Below are positions 11,037 through 19,870 of a stretch of 22,932 bases of DNA, one piece after another (position 1 is the stretch's first letter; the number at the start of each line of letters is the position of its first letter). Origin of the DNA: Tieghemiomyces parasiticus (lineage: Eukaryota; Kickxellomycota; Dimargaritomycetes; Dimargaritales; Dimargaritaceae); contig JANBPT010000791.1 in NCBI GenBank assembly GCA_027575765.1, positions 1 to 22,932 on the forward strand, in the 5' to 3' direction. Under the pieces are notes generated by a model, which saw only the letters and a program-made list of their open reading frames with translations, searched no databases and was not told the origin of the DNA. A program made the translations under genes and the position numbers.

Positions 11037-12182
11037 ATGGCCATCCCTCTAATACCATCAATCACCGTCGTGCTGGCCGCCCGCGAGGCCCTCGCCACCT
11101 TAGCTGCTCCCAGCGTGACGGAGGCCGTCACCATCCCGGGACTCCCGGCCCTCTATGTGTCCAACTCCCTGTCCATTGTGTGCAGCCTGGTCGTCATTGC
11201 CGCTTACCTATTTATCCGCTCCGTCAATGGATACCTTGTCAAACCCATCCCGCTCCGACTGGCCTACTACGCTAGTTATGTCGAGGCCCTATTCTCCATA
11301 CTGCGACTCGTCCTGCTTGCCACCCATGCCACTTCTCCACTGCAAGGGTACGCCGCCTGCGGGGCCATACTATGGCTCTACATCAACTGCTCACTCCTGT
11401 CACTCTTCATCCGCATCCTGCTACCCATCCACCTCCTGAAGATTCTATTTTTTAAGCAGTACCACGTCCCGTTCTACGAGCGCCAATACCTGGGTTTATC
11501 CTTTTTGGCCTCCACGCTGCTCAGCTTTCTCCCACTGGCAAGCTCCATGTTCGGATGGACCGAGATGTCCCAGCTGTGTGGGCCCAAGCCGTCCGACTAT
11601 TTCTCCCAGGCGTCAGGTCGCGTCAACATGCTCCTGTGGAAATGGGCATCCTACTACGGCTGGATAGTGTTCCTGGTCCTGTTCTGCCTCGGCGTGTTCC
11701 TCACCCTGCTCTACCAACTAGTACGTGACCGCGTCAAGCTGCACAACGCCTACAAGAGCGGTCCCGCCCTCCTGGTCGCCACAGACGAATCCAACAAGTT
11801 TTGGATACTGGTTCGCAAGATTGTGCAGCGGATCCTGTGGTACCCCCTGATTGTGATTCTGTGCCACACTGTCGAGCTCTACAATGCCCTCCGCCATAGC
11901 ATGGGCGCGCCCTTCTCGCCCTCAGGCTTCTTTGCGTCCCAGCTATTGCTCAGTCTCCAGGCCGTCTTCACCCTTGTCATTGTGTTATTTGAGCCGTCAC
12001 TTTGGGAGGCCTACCGGGACTACCGCGAGCCCCACCTGGCAACCCACGCCTCTCTCCGCGCATCCATTTCACTCAACCCACCGTCTCCTCAGGTTATTCC
12101 CTGGGACGTGGTCATCCAGGCTGTCGAGCCTAAGGCCTCGCAGCTCTCCCCGGCCTTTGAGTTCCGACGATTTGTTATTTGA
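11037..12182 (+). CDS. cAMP receptor-like (class E) seven-transmembrane GPCR
   Basis: A single-exon gene of 381 aa. The frame opens at a TTG (10998), so the first ATG (11037) is used; no in-frame or out-of-frame ATG lies within 540 bases upstream. Seven hydrophobic segments lie near residues 40-61, 74-95, 107-130, 150-170, 203-228, 262-282 and 297-318. Cys108 at the outer end of helix 3 and Cys181 in the second extracellular loop could form the usual disulphide. The RILWYPLIVIL stretch in helix 6 resembles the helix-6 YPL region of Dictyostelium cAMP receptors and fungal Git3/Gpr1-like receptors. The third cytoplasmic loop (229-261) is basic, and the C-terminal tail is about 60 residues with several Ser/Pro. 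It would sit in the plasma membrane and couple to a heterotrimeric G protein. The ligand is unknown, and the family call rests on topology and short motifs. Confidence 0.75.
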   Translation: MAIPLIPSITVVLAAREALATLAAPSVTEAVTIPGLPALYVSNSLSIVCSLVVIAAYLFIRSVNGYLVKPIPLRLAYYASYVEALFSILRLVLLATHATSPLQGYAACGAILWLYINCSLLSLFIRILLPIHLLKILFFKQYHVPFYERQYLGLSFLASTLLSFLPLASSMFGWTEMSQLCGPKPSDYFSQASGRVNMLLWKWASYYGWIVFLVLFCLGVFLTLLYQLVRDRVKLHNAYKSGPALLVATDESNKFWILVRKIVQRILWYPLIVILCHTVELYNALRHSMGAPFSPSGFFASQLLLSLQAVFTLVIVLFEPSLWEAYRDYREPHLATHASLRASISLNPPSPQVIPWDVVIQAVEPKASQLSPAFEFRRFVI

Positions 12183-13650
12183 AGTGCCTAACTCTATCAC
12201 TCTCTCTCCCCGGCCTGTTCAATGCCTTTCTCTGATAACATACTTGCATTCGGACTTACACTCACTCCATCTACTAAGCATCTCACCCACGCATAATCTG
12301 TATTGTGTCCTCTTTTCTTTCCCTTGACCTATATTCGTTCCCCTCACCCCCTTGTAGACTGTAATAATAATCGACGTGACTTTAGCATTATAATGCTGCC
12401 AAGCCGTATGGTCCGTCAGCCGATCATCCTGATTTCCTTCATTTTTTTCCCCTCTCGCCAATCGTTGTGAACGTTGTCCAGGGTGTAGGATAATGGCTGC
12501 CCAAGTGATAGGGACTAGTAGGCACCAACTACGTCTCTCAGAGGTGCGTATGTGTGTGTTTTTTGACCAATTGGAATCCTCTTTAGCCACTGCTTTTAAT
12601 CACGAACTGTCTCCCAGGTGGGGAATATAGGTTTTAACGTATGGCGAGCGGGGTGAGGTAAGCAGGAGCTGAGAGCCGCGACTGTTAGGAGGCCAATCCC
12701 TCCAGGGTCTTTGGGAAGCAATTCGATTTGATGGTAGTGTCCTAAACTGATCAACCTCCCTCCCTATAATCCCCCCCACATGATCGTCATCCTGAGAGAG
12801 GCTAGTGGAGGGTGTAATCAAACCAAGGCTTCCAGCCGTATGATGTATGGCTCGGGACAAATCATCGTAAGGGTTTCATTATTATCCTGATGGTTTTAAT
12901 TGGGTGATCGATTTATATATACATATGTATGTGTGTGACGCATTTTGAGAGGCAAGTAAAGCTAGCCTAGATTATTACCTTTGTAGGATATGCGTACGCG
13001 AAGCTACTGAAAAGTGGACACCACTGGCCCAGGAAAGCCATCCAAGGAATAACCCGTTTGGAGGGAGGAGTGTGTGGAAAAAGCTGGGAAGGGAGATAGG
13101 GGAGAGATTCACCTCGCCGTGGCGGGGCAGCCGGTAGTCATCATCAAAGGTTTAGAAGGTTGACGGAACACGCCACGGATTTGCACCCTAGCCAGTTTAT
13201 ATTACAACTACATAGCGGAAGTACATTCCAGGGGGGGATGGGCGGGAAAATAATTACTCAAGCTGAGGCTTGATAATGAAAATGCGAGCGCTTGATAATT
13301 GAGTGAAATGAAATAAAGCATGTGCGCCCGCTGACGACCCTTGTGAAGGCTGTCGGTAAGTTGCGGAGAGCGTCATAGCATATAATAGAAAATGGTAGTA
13401 CAAAGATTCGGTTGTAAAAGTAAGTAGGAATGAACCGGCATATAAATAAGCAAATAGGAAAGGCGCAAGATGGAAGGAAGGGGGGGGTGGGATGGAAAAG
13501 TTACAAGATGAGGGGAGGAGGTTGAAAGTATTGACACACGCACGGACCGAGTGCACTGCGAGGGGGGTGGGTAACACCGATACGTGCAGCTAGACTGGAT
13601 GTGGGGCTGAGAGGGGACCCTGGCATTGCTGCATTCTAACTTGACGGCCT
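12183..13650. other. Intergenic region between convergent genes
   Basis: The first 200 bases continue the pyrimidine-rich plus-strand pattern and probably hold the receptor 3' UTR. From about 13000 to 13650 the plus strand is purine-rich, as expected for the 3' side of the minus-strand gene. A TATATATACATATG stretch lies near 12913-12926. No AATAAA is seen after the receptor. Open frames such as 13254-13577 (minus) give low-complexity translations and are not called. Confidence 0.45.
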
Positions 13651-13890
13651 TCAAGCCGAGTACTGGCCGTACCGCCAGAAAGCCGACATGGTGGTCATAT
13701 AGAGCCGCTCGACCATCGACACGTCCTGGCGGTCATTCAAGGCACGCTCGACGGCGGAAGAAGCGGTCTCGACCTCCTCAGTAGAGGCGGTGAGAGGCTG
13801 TATGAGCTGACCGACAGAGGTCAGGACGTCGTAGGCGTTCATGGTGCCGGTGGAGTAGGAAAACGAGGTGGCGGAGTCGAAACCGGCCAT
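13651..13890 (-). CDS. Small protein of unknown function (79 aa)
   Basis: A 79-aa frame read from ATG 13890 down to TGA 13651. The start context (CCAACATGGCC) is good, and the 140 bases upstream on this strand contain no other ATG as far back as the proximal TATA module. The N-terminus is rich in Ser, Thr, Phe and Tyr. Residues about 20-60 look helical (VGQLIQPL, EEVETASSAVERAL), and the C-terminus is aromatic (AFWRYGQYSA). There is no signal peptide, membrane segment or cysteine. I do not recognise the family. Support comes from G+C-rich codons, the TATA modules and the ATG-free leader. It faces the receptor gene tail to tail. It could be a short fungus-specific protein; a chance ORF is less likely but not excluded. 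Confidence 0.5.
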   Translation of the reverse strand: MAGFDSATSFSYSTGTMNAYDVLTSVGQLIQPLTASTEEVETASSAVERALNDRQDVSMVERLYMTTMSAFWRYGQYSA

Positions 13891-14054
13891 GTTGGATGGT
13901 ATCGTAGCTGCTGCGAACGAAGGGTGTAGTCGGGGTGATAGGTGAGGCGATTCTGGACTCAATGGCTGGCAACGCTACGACGGAGGGTCGACGGTAGTGA
14001 AGTGAGAGAAGTGAAGGCGAGGGGTGATGCGTATGGCAAAAACGGCGGAGAGTG

Positions 14055-14080
14055 AAATATAAATGCCTGGCTAGCGATGG
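14055..14080 (-). promoter_or_regulatory. Proximal TATA module of the 79-aa gene
   Basis: On the minus strand this reads CCATCG..AGCC..GCATTTATATTT. It is one of two similar modules 57 bases apart and lies about 165 bases from the ATG at 13890. A start site near 14025 would give a leader of about 135 bases without any ATG. Confidence 0.4.
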
Positions 14081-14111
14081 AGAGCGGAAGTAGGGGAGGG
14101 TGGGCGGCCTT

Positions 14112-14138
14112 AAATATAAATGGTCGGCTGGCCGATGG
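14112..14138 (-). promoter_or_regulatory. Distal TATA module of the 79-aa gene
   Basis: On the minus strand this reads CCATCGGCCAGCC..CCATTTATATTT. It is a near copy of the module at 14055-14080, with the same order of a CCATCG block, an AGCC-type block and CATTTATATTT. A G-run stretch on the plus strand (about 14148-14167) lies immediately upstream of it. Confidence 0.4.
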
Positions 14139-16650
14139 TAATGTACAGGAGGGAGGGGAGGGGGCGGTGGACTTTATTTTTTTCCTGGTCAGACGCCGCA
14201 GTCGAAGTCCAGCCGGCTGGTTGTAGTTCATTGACCTCGCCGGCTACAAAAAAAGAGGGGGGAGATCAGATCCTCCCCACGGACTCATAGCCATGACCCT
14301 GTGGTAATGTATACAAAGGCGACTTCCATAGCCCTTTGTAGACCCAATCACGTGTACCCACGCCCCTTATGTGCAACCCGCTGCACCCTACTGCGCACCA
14401 GCGTATGCATATCCATGCCTTTTGTGAGGGAGTGGAGCAGTTAATGAGCCCGTTAGACGTATTTCTTACATGAGTTGGACCTGCTACCTTACCCATGTCT
14501 CGGCCGTCACTATCCGGCATGTTCACCTGTGACCGTTAGCCTTAACCCTGGTCAATATTCTTGTTATGTCCAAACCCCCGTTCTTCCTAAGCTTGCTACC
14601 CTAGCGGACACACATATCCACCTTCCGTATGACCCCCCGTCCTTCATTTCACTTACCAGCTCCCTACCGCACCAACATCAGCAGCGTCTCCCTTCCGGCG
14701 GAGGCCCATCGGGCGATGCCTCGAAGGCGTGCCACCTGGTAAATTCTCACTGCTAGCCCCCCCTTGTCCCATTTGGTTATCTTCTCAGTACGCGGCGTTA
14801 CTCATCCTCTCGTTGGAATCTCGCCGTTTCGAATTGGGGCGTTCGACTTTGTTAAACACAAGAAAGCAGGCAGTTGGTCAAAACCAAACCAGAAACACGA
14901 AGGCGCTATGGAACCCGGCCGCGGAATTCGTCACGTTGCCAGCAACCCTACTCCACCCTAATCTTCCAGCCACCGGAGGACCTCGGTACTGCTGAAATTA
15001 TGAAACTCCCTCTATCTCTCAAGCGGTTTTCAATTACGTGGTCACACATTTCCTCTCCAAGGCCTTCATTGCTATGATTTTATATTTGTCGGCATCTTGT
15101 TTAAGCGGCTCCAACTGAAACTAGCCCCGGCGCTCTATCACGTTCTCTAGGTATGGTTGTATCTAGCCTAGGACTCCCTGTCCTGGAAAGCTCTTTAGCT
15201 CAACAACACCAGCTACTCTAAAACGATCTTTGAGACACCCAATCAGCGGTTCCACTGTCAGTCCCCATAGAAACACCAGATCCTGCCAATACTCTTTTTC
15301 ACGACCATCTCTGCAACCGTTGGAAGAAGCAAGGAGTAAAGGGCCACCTTGGCCGCTCGCAGACTTGTGAGGGATGAAGGTAGTGACGGGGATGGCCAGG
15401 TACTTGCGAATGCTGCGCCAGCAGTACGGGTGAGACTGCGGAGCATTCAATTATTATTATTATTCAAGAGAGGTAGTGGCTGCGGCAATCTTAAGGAGTG
15501 GCACGGGTTTAACCCTGGCCCTCCTCAGTCCTTGCGACGATTTTGGAGAGGGAAATCGATGACATTGGTATAAGGTGGCGGCGATAGAAGAGATCGTTCC
15601 CTCCTTCCCTTGAATATTGTTCGTCTTTTGTTCCTAGTAGTCACGATGGCGCCTGGGCTGCCGCAGTAATCGTGTCCTAGCTACCTCGCTGCTTGTCCGA
15701 TCAACCCCAGGACAGACGTCCAAACGCAACGACCTCCTCCTCCTCCCAACTGCGGACCGACTCAGATTCCATCGCGACTAGTTCTGACGGCCCGGTCGCT
15801 GCTAACTTCACCCGGGGCTGCCTATGCATCTCTATGGCGGTCCTAAGGACGCAACTGCTCACCGTGTACCGGTTCCTAGTTTTATTTCTGGTCACATCGG
15901 TCACTTGCCGACAGATTGACCTGAATCGGTTAATAATAAGGGAGATTCACCCCGCGCACTGCCAGGTGGAATTGATTCGAGCGCAGCCTACTGTGGGATG
16001 CAGGCGCGGCGAGCGGAGACGTTTATTGTTTGGGGGAGGGTTCTCCCCACCATCAGTGTGCTGCCCTTCGCCAAAGCTACCTGGCAGACGGAACGAACTG
16101 ATCGTTTCCCAGGGCGAGTCACCCGGGAAAGTCATCACCTGGTGTATCAACCTTGACTTCTACGGGAAGCTGGTCAGCATGACACACCTCTCCGCCGAAT
16201 ACCTCGACTAGGGGCTTGTTGAGTAGGACCGGTCGATGGCGGGTAAAATTACGAGTGTTCCGATACTGTTTAGATAATTTGGAGACCAAATGCGTGCGAG
16301 TCCACCTTAGGAAGCCAGTGCCTTCGCGAGGGAAAGGGTTGGCGTATCAGAGCATGGTGTTGCCATACTGGCCGACACTGTAGGCTTTAAGCCCCACTTC
16401 GCGACCAGTATTTAAGGCGACTTGATTGGCCCCTATTGTCCGTCGTCCTACGGTAGTTCGATGGTCACACTGGATATCAGCTTGGCCTATCGACAAGAAA
16501 CCACACTCAATATTGGGTTGTGACGCACCAAATATTCAGTACCCACTCTCACTCCGGCCATTAGGCCAGTCACAACTGCCGCTGCTACGGGATCCTCTGC
16601 GAAATATTTATTAGATCGGTTAAGGTGCCCACCCCCGCACTGCCAACAGG
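14139..16650. other. Intergenic region, no gene recognised
   Basis: No supported gene. The longest frame is 15693-16211 (+, 172 codons). It opens on TTG, lacks an early ATG and matches nothing I know. An imperfect inverted repeat (GGGGGGAGATC against ATCCTCCCC) lies at about 14257-14278, and a TTA microsatellite at 15449-15464. No tRNA-like structure was seen. Confidence 0.45.
15449..15464. repeat. (ATT)n microsatellite
   Basis: Five consecutive ATT/TTA units in an otherwise unremarkable intergenic stretch. Confidence 0.7.
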
Positions 16651-17170
16651 GCTAATCGTTCTCATCAGGACTTGTGGCAGGCGCTACCCCTCGGGTTGCC
16701 TTTGCTTCGTCGCCTGTCCAGGTCCGTGTGGGTTAGTAGGTTAGCACGCCAGGTGCCCCCTCCGCCTCCTCCACCCCTCTTCCATGCCGGCGATCACCCA
16801 ACTCATGGGGTCGCACTAGCAAGCGCCACTCTTCCCGGGCTCTATCCCACCCCCTCGCCCACCACCCTCCCCCTTGCATAGGCATCATTCCAGTCGGGCG
16901 AGAAAGCCGGCGGAAACAATGGCAATCCCTACTTACCAAGTAAACGACGGCAGGGGGTAATGGTAATGGTGCTAAAAAAACAGCAGCCATGCTACAATCC
17001 GTCCTTCCGACCTTCTCCTACCAGCCTATCCGACCACCCAGCTGCACTGCGAAAGTGCCCCGAGCAATGGGCCATTCACAGGCCATCCCGCATCCTTCCG
17101 TCCCTTCCCGTCCGGCCAACACCCGACGCTCCGCTCATCACAGTAGCTTGCCGACTCGACCCCCCGCCCC

Positions 17171-17192
17171 CTCCCCTCCCCTCCCCTCCCCT
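17171..17192. repeat. CTCCC pentamer repeat upstream of the aminotransferase
   Basis: Four full tandem CTCCC units and a partial fifth directly follow a C-rich run (17160-17170). The minus strand reads as repeated GGGGA, with at least four G runs of four bases, so it can form a G-quadruplex in principle. It lies about 140 bases before the ATG at 17331. Confidence 0.7.
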
Positions 17193-17296
17193 GGCCTTCC
17201 GACCAACCGATTCTAGACTACTTCTTCCGCAGTGTGTCCCTCTTGATTCCCTTCGACGCTTTGCTCATCGCCTTCTCATCTTGGCCGTAGCCCTGG

Positions 17297-17307
17297 TATA
17301 ATTTATT
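17297..17307 (+). promoter_or_regulatory. Possible TATA-like element of the aminotransferase gene
   Basis: TATAATTTATT lies only 24 bases before the ATG, which would leave a very short leader. No better TATA box is obvious in the pyrimidine-rich upstream region (16660-17296). The last upstream ATG is at about 17066, so the start site probably lies between there and 17331. The assignment is weak. Confidence 0.25.
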
Positions 17308-17330
17308 CAACCCGAATCCCCTCGCTCACC

Positions 17331-19135
17331 ATGTTGGCATCACTCACTACTGCCGCCGTTCGCCGGCAGGCCGCCTCCCGCCTCGCTGCTCTGAACTTTG
17401 GCCGCGTGGCTTCCGTGTCCACCTGGGCGAATGTACAGCAAGGTAGGTATGCCGACGGGAACCGATCTCCCCTGGACCCGAGTTGTCGATAACGTCCTGA
17501 CTCAGGCGGCTGCGAACCGACGAAGTTATTGGTTTGTCGAGCCCACCCGTGTATTACCACAAGTAGCTTCCCTTTTACCTTATATTCTGGGCATGGTTCG
17601 AATCAAGGAGGTCGTAGCTGCTCTTCGAGTATTCATTCATGGACTTTTGATGCCAGCCATTAGAGCCCGATGCTCTTCGAGAGGCCTCAATGCCCACGAG
17701 TCTATGTAAACAGCAAGTATGCTCCCTTGACTCACCATACATCCTCCTACCATGACATTCTTATCTTACAGGCCCGCCCGACGCCATCCTGGGCGTCACC
17801 GAGGCCTTCAAGGCCGACAAGGACCCGCGCAAGATGAACCTGGGCGTGGGCGCCTACCGTGATGACCAGGGTAAACCCTACGTCCTGAGCTGCGTGCGCA
17901 AGGTAAGTTGATTGGTTTTTAGAATTCATGTAGGGCGGAAATGTTTTGGAAGGTGCGGCACATATATCGCCGCTCAGTGCTTTGCGCCAGACAGTCGGGC
18001 CACTTATCCCGTACCCAGCCACTTCGTCATGCTTCGCAGTCTTAACCCGTCGATTTCGCCCTTCCCCAAACGGCTAACCCATTAGGCCGAGGAGCGCATC
18101 CTCAGTAACCTCATGGACAAGGAGTACCTTGGCATCACAGGCCTCCCGGCCTTCGTGAAACAGGCTGTCAAATTGGCCTACGGCGACGAGCTGGCCGCGT
18201 CGCTGAACGGTCAGATCGCTGCAACCCAGTCCATCTCCGGTACGGGCGCGCTGCGCGTGGGCGGGGCCTTCCTCTCTCGCTTCTACCCGCACCACAAGAA
18301 GATCTACCTGCCCACGCCCTCTTGGGGCAACCACACCCCGATTTTCCGCGACGCCGGTCTGGAGGTGGGCCAGTACCGCTACTTTGACAAGCAGACTAAC
18401 GGTCTGGACATTAACGGGATGCTGGAAGACCTGAAGAACATTCCGGCGCAGTCCATTGTGCTCCTCCATGCCTGTGCCCATAACCCCACAGGCGTCGATC
18501 CCACCCCGGCCCAGTGGAACCAAATTTCGGAAACCATCAAGGAGCGCGACCACTTTGCGTTCTTTGATATGGCGTACCAGGGCTTCGCTTCGGGCGACAT
18601 TAACCGCGACGCCCAGGCCGTACGTCAGTTCGTCCGGGAGGGCCACCGAGTGGCCTTGGCCCAGTCGTTTGCCAAGAACATTGGTCTGTATGGCGAACGC
18701 GTCGGTGCCTTCTCGCTCGTCTGCGACTCCCCTAAGGAGAAGGCAGCCACCGAGTCTCAGCTCAAGATCCTCATCCGTCCCATGTACTCCAACCCACCCA
18801 TGAATGGCGCACGGATCGTCAACGAAGTGCTGCAGGATCCCAAGCTCCACAGCGAATGGCTCACCGAGGTCAAAGGGATGGCCGACCGCATCATCACCAT
18901 GCGTACTAAGCTCCGCGGTCACCTTGAGAACGATTTCGGGTCGAAGCATAGCTGGAACCATATCACCGACCAGATTGGTATGTTTTGCTTCACCGGTCTG
19001 ACCCCCGATCAGGTCGCCAAGATCACGTCTGAGTTCCATGTCTACCTTACCAAGGACGGTCGTATCTCCATGGCCGGGATCTCGTCCAATAACGTCAAGT
19101 ACCTCGCCGAGGCCATGCACGAGGTGACCCGCTAA
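17331..19135 (+). CDS. GOT2: Aspartate aminotransferase, mitochondrial (three exons)
   Basis: Exons are 17331-17442, 17772-17902 and 18086-19135, giving 430 aa, the usual length of mitochondrial precursors. The enzyme is a fold-type I PLP transaminase that interconverts aspartate plus 2-oxoglutarate with oxaloacetate plus glutamate, and serves the malate-aspartate shuttle. Residues 1 to about 30 form an Arg/Ala/Ser-rich presequence with no acidic residue. The mature part starts near [17 protein letters not shown]. The expected active-site residues are visible: Trp161, Asn214 (in HNPTGVDP), Asp242 and Tyr245 (FFDMAYQGF), the Schiff-base Lys278 ([12 protein letters not shown]), Arg286 and the substrate-binding Arg407 (DGRISMAG). 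Nothing is truncated. The first intron separates the presequence from most of the mature enzyme. A small minus-strand gene converges on its 3' end 328 bases away. Confidence 0.97.
17443..17771 (+). other. Intron 1 of the aminotransferase gene
   Basis: This 329-base intron has donor GTAGGT and acceptor CTTACAG and splits a glycine codon (G|GC). Joining restores the family's [11 protein letters not shown] segment. An isolated GGTTCGAATC resembling a B box lies at about 17595, but no tRNA folds around it. Confidence 0.9.
17903..18085 (+). other. Intron 2 of the aminotransferase gene
   Basis: This 183-base intron has donor GTAAGT and acceptor CATTAG and lies between codons. Joining restores the conserved VRKAEERIL segment. 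Confidence 0.92.
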
Positions 19136-19153
19136 GCGCGCAGGAAAGTAATT

Positions 19154-19169
19154 GAGAGAGAGAGAGAGA
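19154..19169. repeat. (GA)8 microsatellite in the aminotransferase 3' region
   Basis: Eight GA units begin 19 bases after the stop codon, probably inside the 3' UTR. The following 19200-19460 stretch is AT-rich and separates two convergent genes. It contains two similar AGATAAAT(A/G)-GAAA segments at about 19289 and 19361. No AATAAA is present. Confidence 0.75.
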
Positions 19170-19463
19170 CAAGAGAGGCTGTACTCCTACTCGGACCAGG
19201 TCTTTCCTCCCTCCCTCAGCTGAATTTATCATATCCATGAACATGATTAGGCTGGCAGGGACTGAGAAGTAGACCATATATTTTTTTTAGATAAATATGA
19301 AAGATTACAAAGTGGATTAGGCTATCACTAATTAGCTATGGAGACACATCTGTTTAATATAGATAAATGCGAAAAGCCACAATGCGGATGCTGCACAATG
19401 GTAGATGACTATAACGCGGTGTAGGAAAGTGAAAAGAAAAGGATGGTGGGGCGGGCGGAGAGC

Positions 19464-19793
19464 TTAGCCTTTCGATGGAGAGGGAGTCTCGAGGGTAGTT
19501 TTGTCGGTGAAATGATCGTAAGCCTTCTTGATGAGTACCGCGCCACCCACAATAGAGGCGGCTTTAAGGAAACATCGCTTCTTCATCTGAAAAGCAATGG
19601 CGTTGCTGGTAGGCTCTGATTTAGGTAGTGACAAGATACGTGCAGCGGGAGAGGCTATCTGCGTGACGGTCTGGATGGCGGCTGTGGCGGGGCGAACGAG
19701 CTGCATGGCGTATGAAGGAAAACGGCGGATGGAGGGTGGGCGGGTGTATAAGCTCTTCCTTCGGAAATGTGGTGAGGTTACCATAAAAAGCAT
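19464..19793 (-). CDS. Small protein of unknown function, probably mitochondrial (109 aa)
   Basis: Read from the ATG at 19793 to TAA at 19464. The frame opens further upstream only with TTG, and no ATG lies between 19793 and a TATATATATAA element at 19858, so this is the first ATG on a plausible transcript. Later in-frame ATGs at 19784 and 19706 (80 aa) are alternatives. The first 59 residues contain nine Arg/Lys and no Asp or Glu, with many Ser, Thr and Ala, as in mitochondrial presequences. Residues about 75-88 form a short hydrophobic stretch flanked by lysines (KKRCFLKAASIVGGAVLIKK), which could be a weak membrane helix. The C-terminus is hydrophilic and ends TPSPSKG. I do not recognise a family. 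It converges on the mitochondrial aminotransferase gene, but nothing ties the two functionally. Confidence 0.5.
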   Translation of the reverse strand: MLFMVTSPHFRRKSLYTRPPSIRRFPSYAMQLVRPATAAIQTVTQIASPAARILSLPKSEPTSNAIAFQMKKRCFLKAASIVGGAVLIKKAYDHFTDKTTLETPSPSKG

Positions 19794-19857
19794 TGCGGAT
19801 TTAAGTGGAAAAGGATCCGACAAAGAGATTGCGAGAGTTTGCAAGTGAGGGCTAGTC

Positions 19858-19868
19858 TATATATATAA
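19858..19868 (-). promoter_or_regulatory. TATA element upstream of the 109-aa gene
   Basis: The sequence is TTATATATATA on the minus strand and TATATATATAA on the plus strand, 65 bases before the minus-strand ATG at 19793. It is nearly symmetric and could serve either direction. On the plus side several ATGs follow at once and no good gene is seen. Confidence 0.4.
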
Positions 19869-19870
19869 GG

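Noticed and set aside
15693..16211. A 172-codon plus-strand open frame
   Set aside because: It starts on TTG with no early ATG and shows no recognisable domain. Its length is only slightly above other chance frames in this window.
17595..17606. GGTTCGAATC inside intron 1 of the aminotransferase gene as a tRNA B box
   Set aside because: The flanks do not form a T stem or acceptor stem, and no A box lies at the right distance.
18074..19120. A 348-codon open frame antisense to the aminotransferase gene
   Set aside because: It mirrors exon 3 of a complete, well-conserved enzyme. Long antisense frames are expected opposite genes with G+C-rich third positions, and its translation matches nothing I know.
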